A stretch of DNA of 64,000 nucleotides from Sporomusa silvacetica DSM 10669 (GTDB taxonomy: Bacteria; Bacillota; Negativicutes; Sporomusales; Sporomusaceae). This document shows positions 8,487 to 17,331 of this stretch, piece after piece. Numbering within the stretch: the stretch's first letter is position 1; each line of letters opens with the position of its first letter. The stretch is from assembly GCF_002257705.1 (NCBI RefSeq), contig NZ_LSLK01000073.1:3403-67402 (forward strand). The letters are read 5' to 3'. A program made the position numbers and the translations under genes. Below the pieces are notes generated by a model. That model was not told the DNA's origin. It saw only the letters and a list, made by a program, of their open reading frames with translations, and did no database searches.

Positions 8487-10187
8487 ATGTCTGAACAGTT
8501 ACTATTAGAAATGATTCAACGACTAAGCGTGGCCGCCACGCTTGCTTTTGTATTATCTCAAACTAGCATATTTCGACGTCTGATTAACCGCCGCAATACT
8601 TGCCAGGATGCCTTGCTGCTTACTATTTTTTTTGGTCTTGTCGGCATCTCTGGAACCTATGCCGGTATACCCATAAATGATGCTATTGCCAATTCCCGGG
8701 TTGTCGGAGTTATGGCGGCCGGCCTTATCGGTGGACGTTTTATGGGAATATCAGCTGGCATCATTGCCGGCGGCCATCGTTACCTGCTCGGCGGCTTCAC
8801 TGCCTTGTCCTGCGCGTTAGCTAATATTTGCGAAGGCCTGCTGGCTGGCATGATTCACAAACACTACCCAGGGCGGCCAATTCCCTGGTGGCTCGCACTT
8901 GTTGCCGGCGTTTTCGGGGAAACCATGCAAATGGGTATTATTTTATTAACAGCACGTCCCTATTATCTTGCCGTAGAACTTGTCAGCGAAATTGCTTTAC
9001 CCATGATTGTTGCCAATTCACTGGGCTTGATGGTATTTATGCTGATTATTAAAACAACCACTGATGCACAAGAAAAAATCAGCGCCGAACAATCCCATAA
9101 GGCACTTCATATTGCAAACAAAACATTACCTTATTTAAGGCGCGGCCTCACTGCAGAATCGGCACAGGCAACAGCCCATATCATTTTGGCTACTGCCGGC
9201 TATGATGCCATAGCTATTACAGATACCGAGAAAGTAATAGCGTTTACAGGAGCAGAAAGTTCTCATCATGCCCCTGCTGTGAATACCAGTCTGACAACAG
9301 CCACCCGCCAAGCGCTTGCCACCGGTCAGGTGCAGCTTGCCCGGGACAAGTCCGGCATCGGCTGCGCCCACGCTGGGTGTCGGCTTGCAAGTGCTATTGT
9401 TGTGCCACTAAAAAGCGCCGACAGAGTGATTGGTGCTTTAAAGCTATATTATACCCATAAGAGCAACCTCGGTCAGGCAGACATCGTTTTCGCTACCGGC
9501 CTGGCCCACTTATTTTCCACCCAGCTTGAACTTACCGAGATTGACCACCAGGCTAAAAGAGCTGACAAAGCCAAAATGAAAGCCCTGCACGCTCAGATTA
9601 ACCCCCACTTTTTATTTAATACCCTTAATACCATTACTTCGCTTATTCGCACCAAGCCTGATTTAGCGCGAGATTTGTTAATCAAATTAAGTATGATCTT
9701 CCGTTATACACTGCATAAGACCGGGCAAAATATTACCATCTATGAGGAGCTGGCACAAGTCCGCGCTTATCTTTCTATTGAGCAAGCCCGCCATGGTGAA
9801 AAGCTGGTGATAATTGAGGCAATCGAGCCCGAGCTTGGTCATTACCTGATTCCATCACTTACCATCCAGCCGCTGGTAGAAAACGCCATAAAACATGGCT
9901 TGCAGCCCAAACCTGCCGGTGGCTCACTTACGATTAAAGCTACTGCTTGCGGGGACGATATCGAAATAAATATTATTGACAACGGTGTTGGTATGGATTT
10001 AGCAGCCCACAATCCACTTGAGCATCCAAGTGGTGAAAGTATTGGCTTAATCAATGTGCATGAACGCCTCTACGGACAATATGGCAGTAATTATGGCTTA
10101 ACACTTACGAGCCAACCTGGCCAGGGCACCACAATTACATTGCGTTTTCCAAAACGCCTTACTGACGAGGTGGATGATTGTGCTTAA
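8487..10187 (+). CDS. lytS: LytS/YpdA-type sensor histidine kinase
   Basis: A 566-residue membrane kinase. Residues 1-190 carry the 5TM-LYT receptor region with several hydrophobic segments, about 210-345 a GAF-like domain, 360-445 the LytS-type kinase region with phospho-acceptor His374 in AQINPHFLFNTL, and 450-560 the HATPase with NAIKHG and DNGVGMD. Family members sense cell-envelope state or, as with the enteric YpdAB and BtsSR pairs, external pyruvate. The GTG-rich start region has GGGGTGAGG just upstream of the ATG. The stop overlaps the start of the response-regulator gene, so the two are translationally coupled. Confidence 0.9.
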   Translation: MSEQLLLEMIQRLSVAATLAFVLSQTSIFRRLINRRNTCQDALLLTIFFGLVGISGTYAGIPINDAIANSRVVGVMAAGLIGGRFMGISAGIIAGGHRYLLGGFTALSCALANICEGLLAGMIHKHYPGRPIPWWLALVAGVFGETMQMGIILLTARPYYLAVELVSEIALPMIVANSLGLMVFMLIIKTTTDAQEKISAEQSHKALHIANKTLPYLRRGLTAESAQATAHIILATAGYDAIAITDTEKVIAFTGAESSHHAPAVNTSLTTATRQALATGQVQLARDKSGIGCAHAGCRLASAIVVPLKSADRVIGALKLYYTHKSNLGQADIVFATGLAHLFSTQLELTEIDHQAKRADKAKMKALHAQINPHFLFNTLNTITSLIRTKPDLARDLLIKLSMIFRYTLHKTGQNITIYEELAQVRAYLSIEQARHGEKLVIIEAIEPELGHYLIPSLTIQPLVENAIKHGLQPKPAGGSLTIKATACGDDIEINIIDNGVGMDLAAHNPLEHPSGESIGLINVHERLYGQYGSNYGLTLTSQPGQGTTITLRFPKRLTDEVDDCA

Positions 10188-10950
10188 AGCGATTATTGTT
10201 GATGACGAACTACCGGCTCGCGATGAACTAAAATTTTTGTTGTCCCAGCTGCCAGCTATCACCGTGATTGGTGAGGCGGACAACGGCCCGGCAGCAGTCG
10301 GCCTTGCAGCCCAGTGTGACCCTGATGTTGTATTCCTGGATATTCAAATGCGGGGTATGAGCGGCCTTGATACCGCACTAGCCCTACGAACGGCCGCGCC
10401 ACAAGCCCTTATTGTTTTTGCCACAGCCTATGATGAATATGCACTTAAAGCATTTGAAATAGGCGCTGTTGATTATCTGCTAAAACCGTTTGAAAGTCAG
10501 CGAGTAACAGCTACCGTACTGCGTTTAGAAAAGTATCATCCAGAAGAATGGCAAGTAGCCACCACACGCCTTGATCAAACATTGGCTTCAGCAGTTCAAC
10601 AGCCAGTACACAAACTGGCTGTTGAAAAAAATGGCAAAATCATGTTAATTGATTATGATGATATTATCTATATTCATACCCTTACAGGTTTAGTTAGAAT
10701 TATAACCGTAGCAGGGGAATATAGCTACTCTGGTACGTTGACAGAACTACAAGAACGTCTGCGGGACACGCCCATTTTACGCGTACACAGAAGCTACCTT
10801 GTCCATATGGAAAAAGTTAAGGAAGTCATCCCCTGGTTCAAAGGTACTTACTGGCTAAAATTGTCTACACCTGGTAATAGCAGCTATATCGAAGTACCTG
10901 TCGGTAAAGGCCAAATAAAGAAATTAAAGGAAATCCTGGGACTTAAATAA
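10174..10950 (+). CDS. lytR: LytR/AlgR-family response regulator (LytTR)
   Basis: A 258-residue cytosolic regulator with an N-terminal receiver (acidic VDDE at 9-12, phospho-acceptor Asp56 in FLDIQM, Lys in LLKPF) and a C-terminal LytTR DNA-binding domain (about 150-255, with RVHRSYLVH). It is the cognate partner of the LytS-type kinase, whose gene it overlaps by 14 bases. GAGGTG sits only three bases before the ATG at 10174 but seven bases before a GTG at 10180, so translation may start at the GTG. Its targets are unknown; in enterics related pairs control CstA/BtsT-type pyruvate carriers, and two cstA genes lie in this window. Confidence 0.9.
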   Translation: MIVLKAIIVDDELPARDELKFLLSQLPAITVIGEADNGPAAVGLAAQCDPDVVFLDIQMRGMSGLDTALALRTAAPQALIVFATAYDEYALKAFEIGAVDYLLKPFESQRVTATVLRLEKYHPEEWQVATTRLDQTLASAVQQPVHKLAVEKNGKIMLIDYDDIIYIHTLTGLVRIITVAGEYSYSGTLTELQERLRDTPILRVHRSYLVHMEKVKEVIPWFKGTYWLKLSTPGNSSYIEVPVGKGQIKKLKEILGLK

Positions 10951-10978
10951 GTACCAAAACCCAATTTTAAAATATATC

Positions 10979-11007
10979 TTGACTTTATAAATATCTCATG
11001 ATATATT
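10979..11007 (+). promoter_or_regulatory. Sigma-A-type promoter of the 65-codon gene
   Basis: TTGACT (10979-10984), a 17-base spacer and TATATT (11002-11007), giving a leader of about 135 bases. The leader holds a GGTAAT...ATTACC hairpin near 11105-11124 before the gene. Confidence 0.65.
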
Positions 11008-11150
11008 ATATAAGATTATTGTCCATGTGGTTATAAGCCTCTATTTAGAAAAAGTAGTTTTCCGAATTTCTCTTTGTTCTAATTAGTAATTGGTAGTAGT
11101 CGAAGGTAATTGCGGCTGATTACCCATTTAGAATAAAGGAGGAACCAGAT

Positions 11151-11348
11151 ATGAAACGTATTATATCATTAATTAAACGCCTAGCTTTTTTAGGCTATTG
11201 CACCTTTGAAATTGAAAGTATAATTAAAGAGGCTATTGGTATTGACATCGTCAGCAACTTAAATGGTATCCAAGAACTGGCTGTTATCCAACATCTCGAG
11301 ATGTACGAACAATTAGGGCTAAGTTATCTGGATACTTATAGTAAATAA
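11151..11348 (+). CDS. Small protein of unknown function (65 aa)
   Basis: A 65-residue protein starting MKRIISLIKRLAFLGYC. I do not recognise it. The first 20 residues form a basic amphipathic helix and the rest is neutral to acidic and probably helical; no cysteine pair, signal peptide or clear membrane segment stands out. It is very likely a real gene: it has its own promoter, an AAAGGAGG ribosome binding site nine bases before the ATG, and a strong terminator directly behind the stop. Free transcription with a long leader suggests individual control. No link to the neighbouring LytSR or ABC genes can be read from the sequence. Confidence 0.7.
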   Translation: MKRIISLIKRLAFLGYCTFEIESIIKEAIGIDIVSNLNGIQELAVIQHLEMYEQLGLSYLDTYSK

Positions 11349-11357
11349 GTACGTATT

Positions 11358-11394
11358 AAAAAATCCGCGTTCACTAAGTGAACGCGGATTTTTA
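11358..11394. terminator. Bidirectional terminator
   Basis: Stem AAATCCGCGTTCAC/GTGAACGCGGATTT with flanking A and T runs, between the 65-codon gene and the converging ABC permease gene. Confidence 0.85.
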
Positions 11395-11403
11395 CATGCG
11401 GGT

Positions 11404-12528
11404 TTAGGCGATCTTTTTTTGAAACTTCACGATGCTGATTGACAAAGCTACCAGAATATATACAATCAGGGCAAAGACCTGCGACCACAAGAAATTGATG
11501 CCAATCCCTTTAAGAACGATTCCTCGCAATATTTCCAGATAGAAAGTCAGTGGCAGCAAATGTCCCAACTGGTAGAAAAGCTGCGGCATAGCTTCCCGGG
11601 GGAACATGAAACCAGATAACAGCACGCTAGGCAGAAATACAAAAAAAGACATTTGCATAGCCTGCATCTGGGTCCTGGTTACTGTTGAAATGAGTACTCC
11701 CAAAGACAAAGAGGCAATAATAAATAGTGTGGTCAAACTGTAAAGCAAGGCAATACTGCCCTTCATCGGCACAGCAAACACCAATGCGCCTACTACCAGC
11801 GCTAAGGTGGCCTGAACATAACCAACAAAAATATAGGGAATGATTTTCCCCAGAATCAATTCATGGGATTTCATCGGCGTTACAATCAATTGTTCAAGTG
11901 TACCCCGCTCCCGTTCACGAACAATAGCCATCGAAGTAATCATGACCATGGTCATGGTCAATATAATCCCCAATATACCTGGCACCATGTAAAATGCAGA
12001 AATAAAGTCAGGATTATACCAGGGGCGAATGCGAATATCAATTGGCGAAACTACCTGTTTTTTCTGCGAAACTTGCATCTGTTTTAACAGTATTTCTTGG
12101 GAACGTATCTGCCCGATTAATTGCGCCGACGAAATGGCCGAAGAGGCTGCCATTGAATCAGAGGCATCGACAATGACCTGCACGGCTGCGCTGCGCCCAT
12201 GCTTAATATTGTCCGTATAATCTGGTGGAATAATAATGCCTACCTTGGCCTTACCACTCTCAACAGCCTCGTTTACTTCCTGATAATTTTTTGCCACATA
12301 CTTCATGTCAAAATACTCACTGGCTTGAAAGGCAGACAGCAAATCACGACCCTCTTGCTGCAGCGATTGATCAAAGACAATAGTAGATAAGTGCTTGACA
12401 TCGGTATTAATTGCAAAACCAAACAGCAACAATTGCAAAATAGGCATGACTACCATCATAGCAAAAGTCAACCGGTCACGCCGCATTTGGATAAACTCTT
12501 TAATCAGCAAGGCTCTCAGGCGAATCAT
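11404..12528 (-). CDS. ABC-2 type exporter permease (YbhS/YbhR-like)
   Basis: A 374-residue permease of the ABC-2 type: one N-terminal membrane helix (about 20-42), a large external domain (45-170), then five membrane helices to the C-terminus with the family's RERERGTLEQLIVTPM segment (about 204-219). It is the last gene of the TetR-HlyD-ATPase-ATPase-permease operon and overlaps the preceding ATPase gene by four bases. YbhGFSR-type systems normally have two permeases; here only this one is present, so a homodimer is expected. The substrate is unknown; related systems expel cationic or hydrophobic toxic compounds. Confidence 0.85.
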   Translation of the reverse strand: MIRLRALLIKEFIQMRRDRLTFAMMVVMPILQLLLFGFAINTDVKHLSTIVFDQSLQQEGRDLLSAFQASEYFDMKYVAKNYQEVNEAVESGKAKVGIIIPPDYTDNIKHGRSAAVQVIVDASDSMAASSAISSAQLIGQIRSQEILLKQMQVSQKKQVVSPIDIRIRPWYNPDFISAFYMVPGILGIILTMTMVMITSMAIVRERERGTLEQLIVTPMKSHELILGKIIPYIFVGYVQATLALVVGALVFAVPMKGSIALLYSLTTLFIIASLSLGVLISTVTRTQMQAMQMSFFVFLPSVLLSGFMFPREAMPQLFYQLGHLLPLTFYLEILRGIVLKGIGINFLWSQVFALIVYILVALSISIVKFQKKIA

Positions 12529-13430
12529 ACGCTCAGCTCCTTACGTTTCGCTTTTACATAGTAAACAAAAACATCCTCAAGCGATGGAGTAATTACCTGA
12601 TAGTCATAATTCTGATAATCTCTTAATTGCGCTTCATGGATAAGAACATGTACACTGGTTCCATAAGGATACACATCCAGGACCTCGCGCTCTTGCGCCA
12701 CCAACTCACTAAACAGCCCCATAGGGTCCTCGGTCGGAATTTCAAGCAACGTTCCTGGCAAATCATGTTTAAGCTTGGCAGGTGTGTCATTCGCGATTAA
12801 ACTACCTTCATAAATAAATCCGATAGAATCGCAGTGTTCAACCTCATCCATGAAATGAGTGGTAACCATCACTGTCGTCCCTTTGTTTGCCAACTCATAA
12901 ATAATATCCCAAAACATGCGGCGAGACTTAGGATCAACACCACCTGTTGGCTCATCCAAAAATAGAATTGACGGCTCATGCAAAATAGAGCAGCCTAATG
13001 CCAGTCGCTGCTTCCAGCCACCGGCAAGGTTTGCGGTCATTTCCTGCTGACGGTCTTTCAGACTGGCCATGTCCAGCATATGCTCTATCCGTTCCTGCCG
13101 CTGAGGCCCTTTCAAACTATACAAACCGGCATAAAATTCAAGATTTTCAATCACCGTCAGGTCGTCATACAAACTAAACTTTTGTGACATATAGCCGATT
13201 TTCGCTTTAATCGCTTCGGCTTGTGCTGCCAAATCCAGCCCCAGGATCTGACCACTCCCACTCGTGGGGGCCAAAATTCCGCATAACATGCGAATGGTTG
13301 TCGATTTTCCCGAACCATTAGGCCCTAAAAAACCATAAATACTACCTTGTGGAATTTTAAGGTTAACCTGATTAACAGCCACAAAGTCGCCGAAAACCCG
13401 GGTAAGGTTTTCTGTTTCTACAGCATACAT
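12525..13430 (-). CDS. ABC exporter ATP-binding protein, second of pair (YbhF C-half-like)
   Basis: A 301-residue ATPase with Walker A GPNGSGKST (about 36-44), Walker B LFLDEP and H-loop VTTHFMDE. The signature motif is degenerate (LAGGWKQRL in place of LSGGQ), as seen in the second half of E. coli YbhF. It corresponds to that half, made here as a separate protein. It overlaps the permease gene by four bases and abuts the first ATPase gene, so tight translational coupling and a heterodimer with that protein are likely. Confidence 0.87.
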   Translation of the reverse strand: MYAVETENLTRVFGDFVAVNQVNLKIPQGSIYGFLGPNGSGKSTTIRMLCGILAPTSGSGQILGLDLAAQAEAIKAKIGYMSQKFSLYDDLTVIENLEFYAGLYSLKGPQRQERIEHMLDMASLKDRQQEMTANLAGGWKQRLALGCSILHEPSILFLDEPTGGVDPKSRRMFWDIIYELANKGTTVMVTTHFMDEVEHCDSIGFIYEGSLIANDTPAKLKHDLPGTLLEIPTEDPMGLFSELVAQEREVLDVYPYGTSVHVLIHEAQLRDYQNYDYQVITPSLEDVFVYYVKAKRKELSV

Positions 13431-14332
13431 TACGGTTCCCCTCCCCCTGCCAGGTGAACAAATATATCCTCTAGCGTCGGTGGAATCTCACGGAGAGCAT
13501 ATCCTGTCACTCCGGCTGCCTTTAGCGCGGCTTCAACTGACAGATTTACTTCTGCATTAGGTGCAGTTACCAAATGGTAGTGATCGCCAAATGCATTAAT
13601 GTCAAGAATCGGACACCCTGCCAGGATTTTTTTTATCTGTTTACCCTCCGCTTTAAGCTCCAGCAAACGGAATGGATATGCCGCCTTCAAGTGTGCGGGC
13701 GTATCGCAGGCCACAAGCTGGCCCTGATTCATAAATGCCACCTGTGTACACAGCTCAGCTTCATCCATATAAGGGGTAGAAACAAAGATTGTCATACCTT
13801 CTTTGTTCAGCCGGTACAGCATTTGCCAGAACTCTCGCCGGGAAACAGGGTCAACACCTGTGGTAGGCTCATCCAGAAAAAAAACTTTCGGCCGATGCAT
13901 AAGCCCGGCAGCCAACGCCAGCTTTTGCTTCATACCACCTGACAGATTGTCAGCCAAACGGTCCTTGAAGGGCAGCAGGTTAGTAAAAGCCAGGATTTCC
14001 GTACCTAACTCATTTACCCGCTTCTTATTCGCTCCGTATAAAGCACCGATAACGCGAATGTTTTCCATAACAGTGAGATCACCGTACAGACTGAATTTTT
14101 GCGGCACATAGCCGATTTGAGCTTTTACATTCTCAGCATTTTCACTACCCAGCAAACTTATACTGCCTGATGTTACTGCCATAATACCAGTAATCATACG
14201 AATTGTCGTAGTCTTGCCTGCACCATCAGGCCCCACCAAGCCAAAGATTGTTCCGGCCGCGACCTTCAGATTAAGATTATCTACAGCCGTCAAAGCGCCA
14301 AACCTTCTGGTAACATTGGTAAGGGTAATCAT
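13430..14332 (-). CDS. ABC exporter ATP-binding protein, first of pair (YbhF N-half-like)
   Basis: A 300-residue ATPase with Walker A GPDGAGKTT, an intact signature LSGGMKQKL and Walker B VFFLDEPTTGVDP. The H-loop histidine is missing: the usual STH is STP in VSTPYMDEAE. The two ATPases are therefore complementary, one with a good signature and no switch histidine, the other the reverse. This predicts a heterodimer with unequal ATP sites. It overlaps the HlyD-type adaptor gene by four bases. Confidence 0.87.
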   Translation of the reverse strand: MITLTNVTRRFGALTAVDNLNLKVAAGTIFGLVGPDGAGKTTTIRMITGIMAVTSGSISLLGSENAENVKAQIGYVPQKFSLYGDLTVMENIRVIGALYGANKKRVNELGTEILAFTNLLPFKDRLADNLSGGMKQKLALAAGLMHRPKVFFLDEPTTGVDPVSRREFWQMLYRLNKEGMTIFVSTPYMDEAELCTQVAFMNQGQLVACDTPAHLKAAYPFRLLELKAEGKQIKKILAGCPILDINAFGDHYHLVTAPNAEVNLSVEAALKAAGVTGYALREIPPTLEDIFVHLAGGGEP

Positions 14333-15306
14333 TTAAGCACCACATCAGCCGGCATACCTGGCTTTAAAATCCCTTCGGCATTATCAAGCTGTACCTTGAC
14401 CGCAAACACCAGATTGGCCCGTTCACTTTGCGTAATACTCTGACGGGGAGTAAACTCGGCATTTTGGCTAATTTCTTTGATTTCTCCGCGGAATACTCTG
14501 CCCGGAAAAGAATCTACTTTAACCTTGGCCTCCTGCCCAACAGCAATCAGTCCTAATTGGGTTGAAGACACATATATCTTTACCCAACAATCGTTCATAT
14601 CCCCCACTGTCAAAATGGCGGCTCCGGGATTAACATACTCACCGTTTTCAAAATTTTTAGAGAGAATTAGTCCGTTGATCGGACTGATGACCACCGTATC
14701 TTCTAACAATACCCTGCTAGCTGCCAGCACTGCCTTACTGCGTTCCAGTTCCAGGCGCTGCGCTTCAATAGCTTCTGGTCGGTTGCCTTCATTTCCCAGA
14801 CTTAGCCGCTGATTGGCTGCAGTCATACTACCATAGGCCACTTCCATGTTGGAACGGGCGGTATCCAGCTGCTGCAGCGAAATCGCGCCTGCCTGATACA
14901 GGCTTTGATAGCGTTCATAATCCTGTCTGGCCTTTTCATACGTCGAACGGGCCGAATCCAGCAAAGCGCTTAGCTCCTGCCGCTCCTGGCTGCGCGGCCC
15001 GGCTTCCAAATCCCGCAATTGCGCAGCCGCCTTGGCAAGTGCGGCTTCATCCCTGACAACCTGGGCTTCCAAATCCGCTCTGGTTATCTTGGCAACCTTT
15101 TGCTGAGCCTCAACCGCATCGCCAGCCTTTAACTGTAGTCCTGTCAAATATCCGTTCACCTTTGGCATAACATCAGCCCGCGTTACTTCGATTGTGCCTG
15201 TAGCCGTAATCCCGGTTTCCGCTGGTCTTAGATACTTATAAGCCGCCCCCCCTGCTACAAGCAGGGCAAGCAGAACACCAACCAGTATTTTTTTATTTAT
15301 CACCAC
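14329..15306 (-). CDS. HlyD-family membrane-fusion/adaptor protein (YbhG-like)
   Basis: A 325-residue adaptor anchored by one N-terminal membrane helix (about 7-24). It has a biotinyl-lipoyl-like half (35-70), a long coiled-coil hairpin (75-190, rich in A, L, R and E), the second lipoyl half (VVISPINGLILSKNFENGE) and a beta-barrel region. It should bridge the inner-membrane ABC complex to the outer membrane, consistent with a diderm host. It starts at GTG, overlapping the end of the TetR-type gene by 14 bases, and overlaps the first ATPase gene by four. Confidence 0.87.
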   Translation of the reverse strand: MVINKKILVGVLLALLVAGGAAYKYLRPAETGITATGTIEVTRADVMPKVNGYLTGLQLKAGDAVEAQQKVAKITRADLEAQVVRDEAALAKAAAQLRDLEAGPRSQERQELSALLDSARSTYEKARQDYERYQSLYQAGAISLQQLDTARSNMEVAYGSMTAANQRLSLGNEGNRPEAIEAQRLELERSKAVLAASRVLLEDTVVISPINGLILSKNFENGEYVNPGAAILTVGDMNDCWVKIYVSSTQLGLIAVGQEAKVKVDSFPGRVFRGEIKEISQNAEFTPRQSITQSERANLVFAVKVQLDNAEGILKPGMPADVVLK

Positions 15307-15895
15307 ACTCTTTCACCCCACTCAAAAAAATTTCTACTGCTTGCACAACAAAATTTTCACCCTGCACAGTACCATCTGGCACAAAGCGCCGCGAAATAGG
15401 ACGGGAAATAAAATAAAAGTTCAACATACCTACCAATGCCAAGGCTGCTGCATTAACATCCATATCCTTACGAAATTCACCGCAATCAATTCCCTCGCGT
15501 ATTGTATTTGTCAAAAAACCGTAGACTCGATGAATATACTTTTGAAGAAGCGGTTCGAAGAAGCGGGAGGGACTAATAATCTCGCCCATAAGAAATTTAG
15601 TAAAAAAGGGCATTTTACCATGCACCCTGGCTACACCCTGCGCATACTTGATGATTTTTTCGGTTGGTGAAGCCTTTGTCCCCGAAACAGAGTCCAACAA
15701 TATCCCAATAGGCGAAAACTGCTTTTCAAGAATTGCCGAATACAAACTCTCTTTACCGCCAAAATGATAGGATATCAAAGCACTATTTGCGCCTGCCTCT
15801 TGTGACAGCTCCCGTATCGATACCCCCGCCAACCCTTTTGCGGAAAATAATTTTTCCCCAGCCTCAATCAATTTATCTCTTGTATCTTTTTCCAC
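15293..15895 (-). CDS. TetR/AcrR-family repressor of the ABC exporter (CecR-like)
   Basis: A 200-residue regulator with an N-terminal TetR helix-turn-helix (IRELSQEAGANSALISYHFGG at about 28-48) and a C-terminal ligand domain of the CecR/YbiH type. The GTG at 15895 was chosen because AGAGGAG lies eight bases upstream; a TTG at 15916 would place the ribosome binding site inside the gene. It is the first gene of the exporter operon, which mirrors the ybiH-ybhGFSR order in enterics. An inverted repeat just upstream (15914-15940) is the likely self-operator. Confidence 0.87.
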   Translation of the reverse strand: MEKDTRDKLIEAGEKLFSAKGLAGVSIRELSQEAGANSALISYHFGGKESLYSAILEKQFSPIGILLDSVSGTKASPTEKIIKYAQGVARVHGKMPFFTKFLMGEIISPSRFFEPLLQKYIHRVYGFLTNTIREGIDCGEFRKDMDVNAAALALVGMLNFYFISRPISRRFVPDGTVQGENFVVQAVEIFLSGVKECGDK

Positions 15896-15913
15896 AAATC
15901 CACTCCTCTCACC

Positions 15914-15940
15914 CAATTAATTAATCGATTGATTAAATTG
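15914..15940. promoter_or_regulatory. Candidate TetR operator
   Basis: An imperfect inverted repeat built on ATTAATC-GATTGAT with CAATT/AATTG ends, directly upstream of the regulator's start. Position and symmetry suit autorepression by the TetR-type protein; not tested. Confidence 0.5.
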
Positions 15941-15987
15941 TAGCCAGCAGCATTATCCTTGTCAAGAAAAATCTCACCCCTCTTATT

Positions 15988-16031
15988 GAAAAGCAAAAAG
16001 GAAGAGCACCTCCTGTACCCTTCCTTTTTGC
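15988..16031 (-). terminator. Rho-independent terminator
   Basis: Stem GCAAAAAGGAAG/CTTCCTTTTTGC with T-rich flank on the minus strand, just behind the EF-hand-like gene. Confidence 0.75.
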
Positions 16032-16032
16032 C

Positions 16033-17094
16033 TTATACTGCTAAATCAACTTGCTGCAGGGTACCTACTGTACCATTTTCCCGTAGAAATACGCCTGTAC
16101 TTCTCAGTTGGCCAAGCTGCTGGTTAGTACTGTCTTTCATAGCAAATTCTGTGGAAACATGCCCTAGGTATATGGCTCCCACACCCTTTTGGCCTAACGC
16201 CAATAGCTGGTCATTTCCCTGATCATCTTTTGTCCAGATGCGTAGTTTTTCATAAATAGCGTCATTCTCATCAATCCAGTTGTTGCCATCACTATCATAT
16301 GCCGCCAAATCAGAAAACCCATTGCCACTTTCCGGACCAAACAGTTCTTGGCCATTATTAATTTTGCCATCACCGTTTGCATCAAGTGCAAGAAAACCGC
16401 TGCCTGGGCCAGTAAAAGATATCTGGTCAGCTACTCCGTCAGAATCAATGTCAAAGCTGTATTTCGTCGGCGTAAGTTTGGCTGCCGGAGCATCAAAATT
16501 GATTACCAGCGGATCTTTTAAAGCATCTCCTGCTTTAATATTGATGCTTTGTTCAGACATAAACTGCCTGGTCATATTTAACTGCACCGAAAAGTTAATT
16601 TCTTGTCCATCAGCCGTCCTCACAACTCCAGCCGCACCAAAGGCCACACTTTCTTTTTCCGAATGACCCTGGTAGGAACTATACCGTAATCCCCAGCCAA
16701 GATTAGCTTGTCCTTGGACGCTTATCTGTTGTCCCTGAAAAAGCGAAGCCTGGTTTACAGTTGGTTTTAGATTAAGTTCCTTTGTCGGGATGAGCAACTT
16801 AATCTTCTTTCCTGTTATCATTTGAATAAAATCCTGGATAAGCTGCAGCTTCTGTTTGTCCTTGTCGCTGAGTTCAAACGGCTCAGCCTCTGCCGTCTGT
16901 ACTCCTGACATTTGCTTTGCCTGATCAGAAATGTCAACTAGATCCTGTGGCACAGCTAACAAAGCTTTCGGTGTCGGCCGCGTTTGCGGATCTGCTTCCC
17001 CTCCTGACCATACCTGCAGCGATTCCTGCTGCACATCCTGCTCAACCAGACTATGCTGGCTAGTCATGGCAATAGTGGAACTAGCAATCTTCAC
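16033..17094 (-). CDS. EF-hand-like calcium-binding protein of unknown function
   Basis: A 353-residue protein beginning MKIASSTIAMTSQHS. The GTG at 17094 is preferred because AAGGAGG lies eight bases upstream; an ATG at 17100 is only two bases from it. There is no signal peptide. The N-terminal half is polar and low in recognisable motifs. The C-terminal part has two calcium-loop-like segments, DIDSDGVADQISF and DANGDGKINNGQELFG, followed by DSDGNNWIDENDAIY, so binding of calcium is likely. Similar proteins occur in Sporomusaceae, but I know no function for them. It is transcribed alone. Confidence 0.65.
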   Translation of the reverse strand: MKIASSTIAMTSQHSLVEQDVQQESLQVWSGGEADPQTRPTPKALLAVPQDLVDISDQAKQMSGVQTAEAEPFELSDKDKQKLQLIQDFIQMITGKKIKLLIPTKELNLKPTVNQASLFQGQQISVQGQANLGWGLRYSSYQGHSEKESVAFGAAGVVRTADGQEINFSVQLNMTRQFMSEQSINIKAGDALKDPLVINFDAPAAKLTPTKYSFDIDSDGVADQISFTGPGSGFLALDANGDGKINNGQELFGPESGNGFSDLAAYDSDGNNWIDENDAIYEKLRIWTKDDQGNDQLLALGQKGVGAIYLGHVSTEFAMKDSTNQQLGQLRSTGVFLRENGTVGTLQQVDLAV

Positions 17095-17331
17095 TGTCAT
17101 CTCCTCCTTGAAATAATAAGCTAGGTAGTCCTTTACCCAGTTTTTGCTGCACAAAAATTACAATATTGAAAATAGCAGATAAATTCTTTCTAATAGTATC
17201 GGAGGAAATGAAAATTATCTTAATCCTATCTTATTACAATCACAGCCGTCAAAGAATTTCTCCCAAGCTTGACGAATCAAGAAAAAAGTAGGACTATAGT
17301 AGTAATACTATTGCATTTGGAGATGAAGTCT

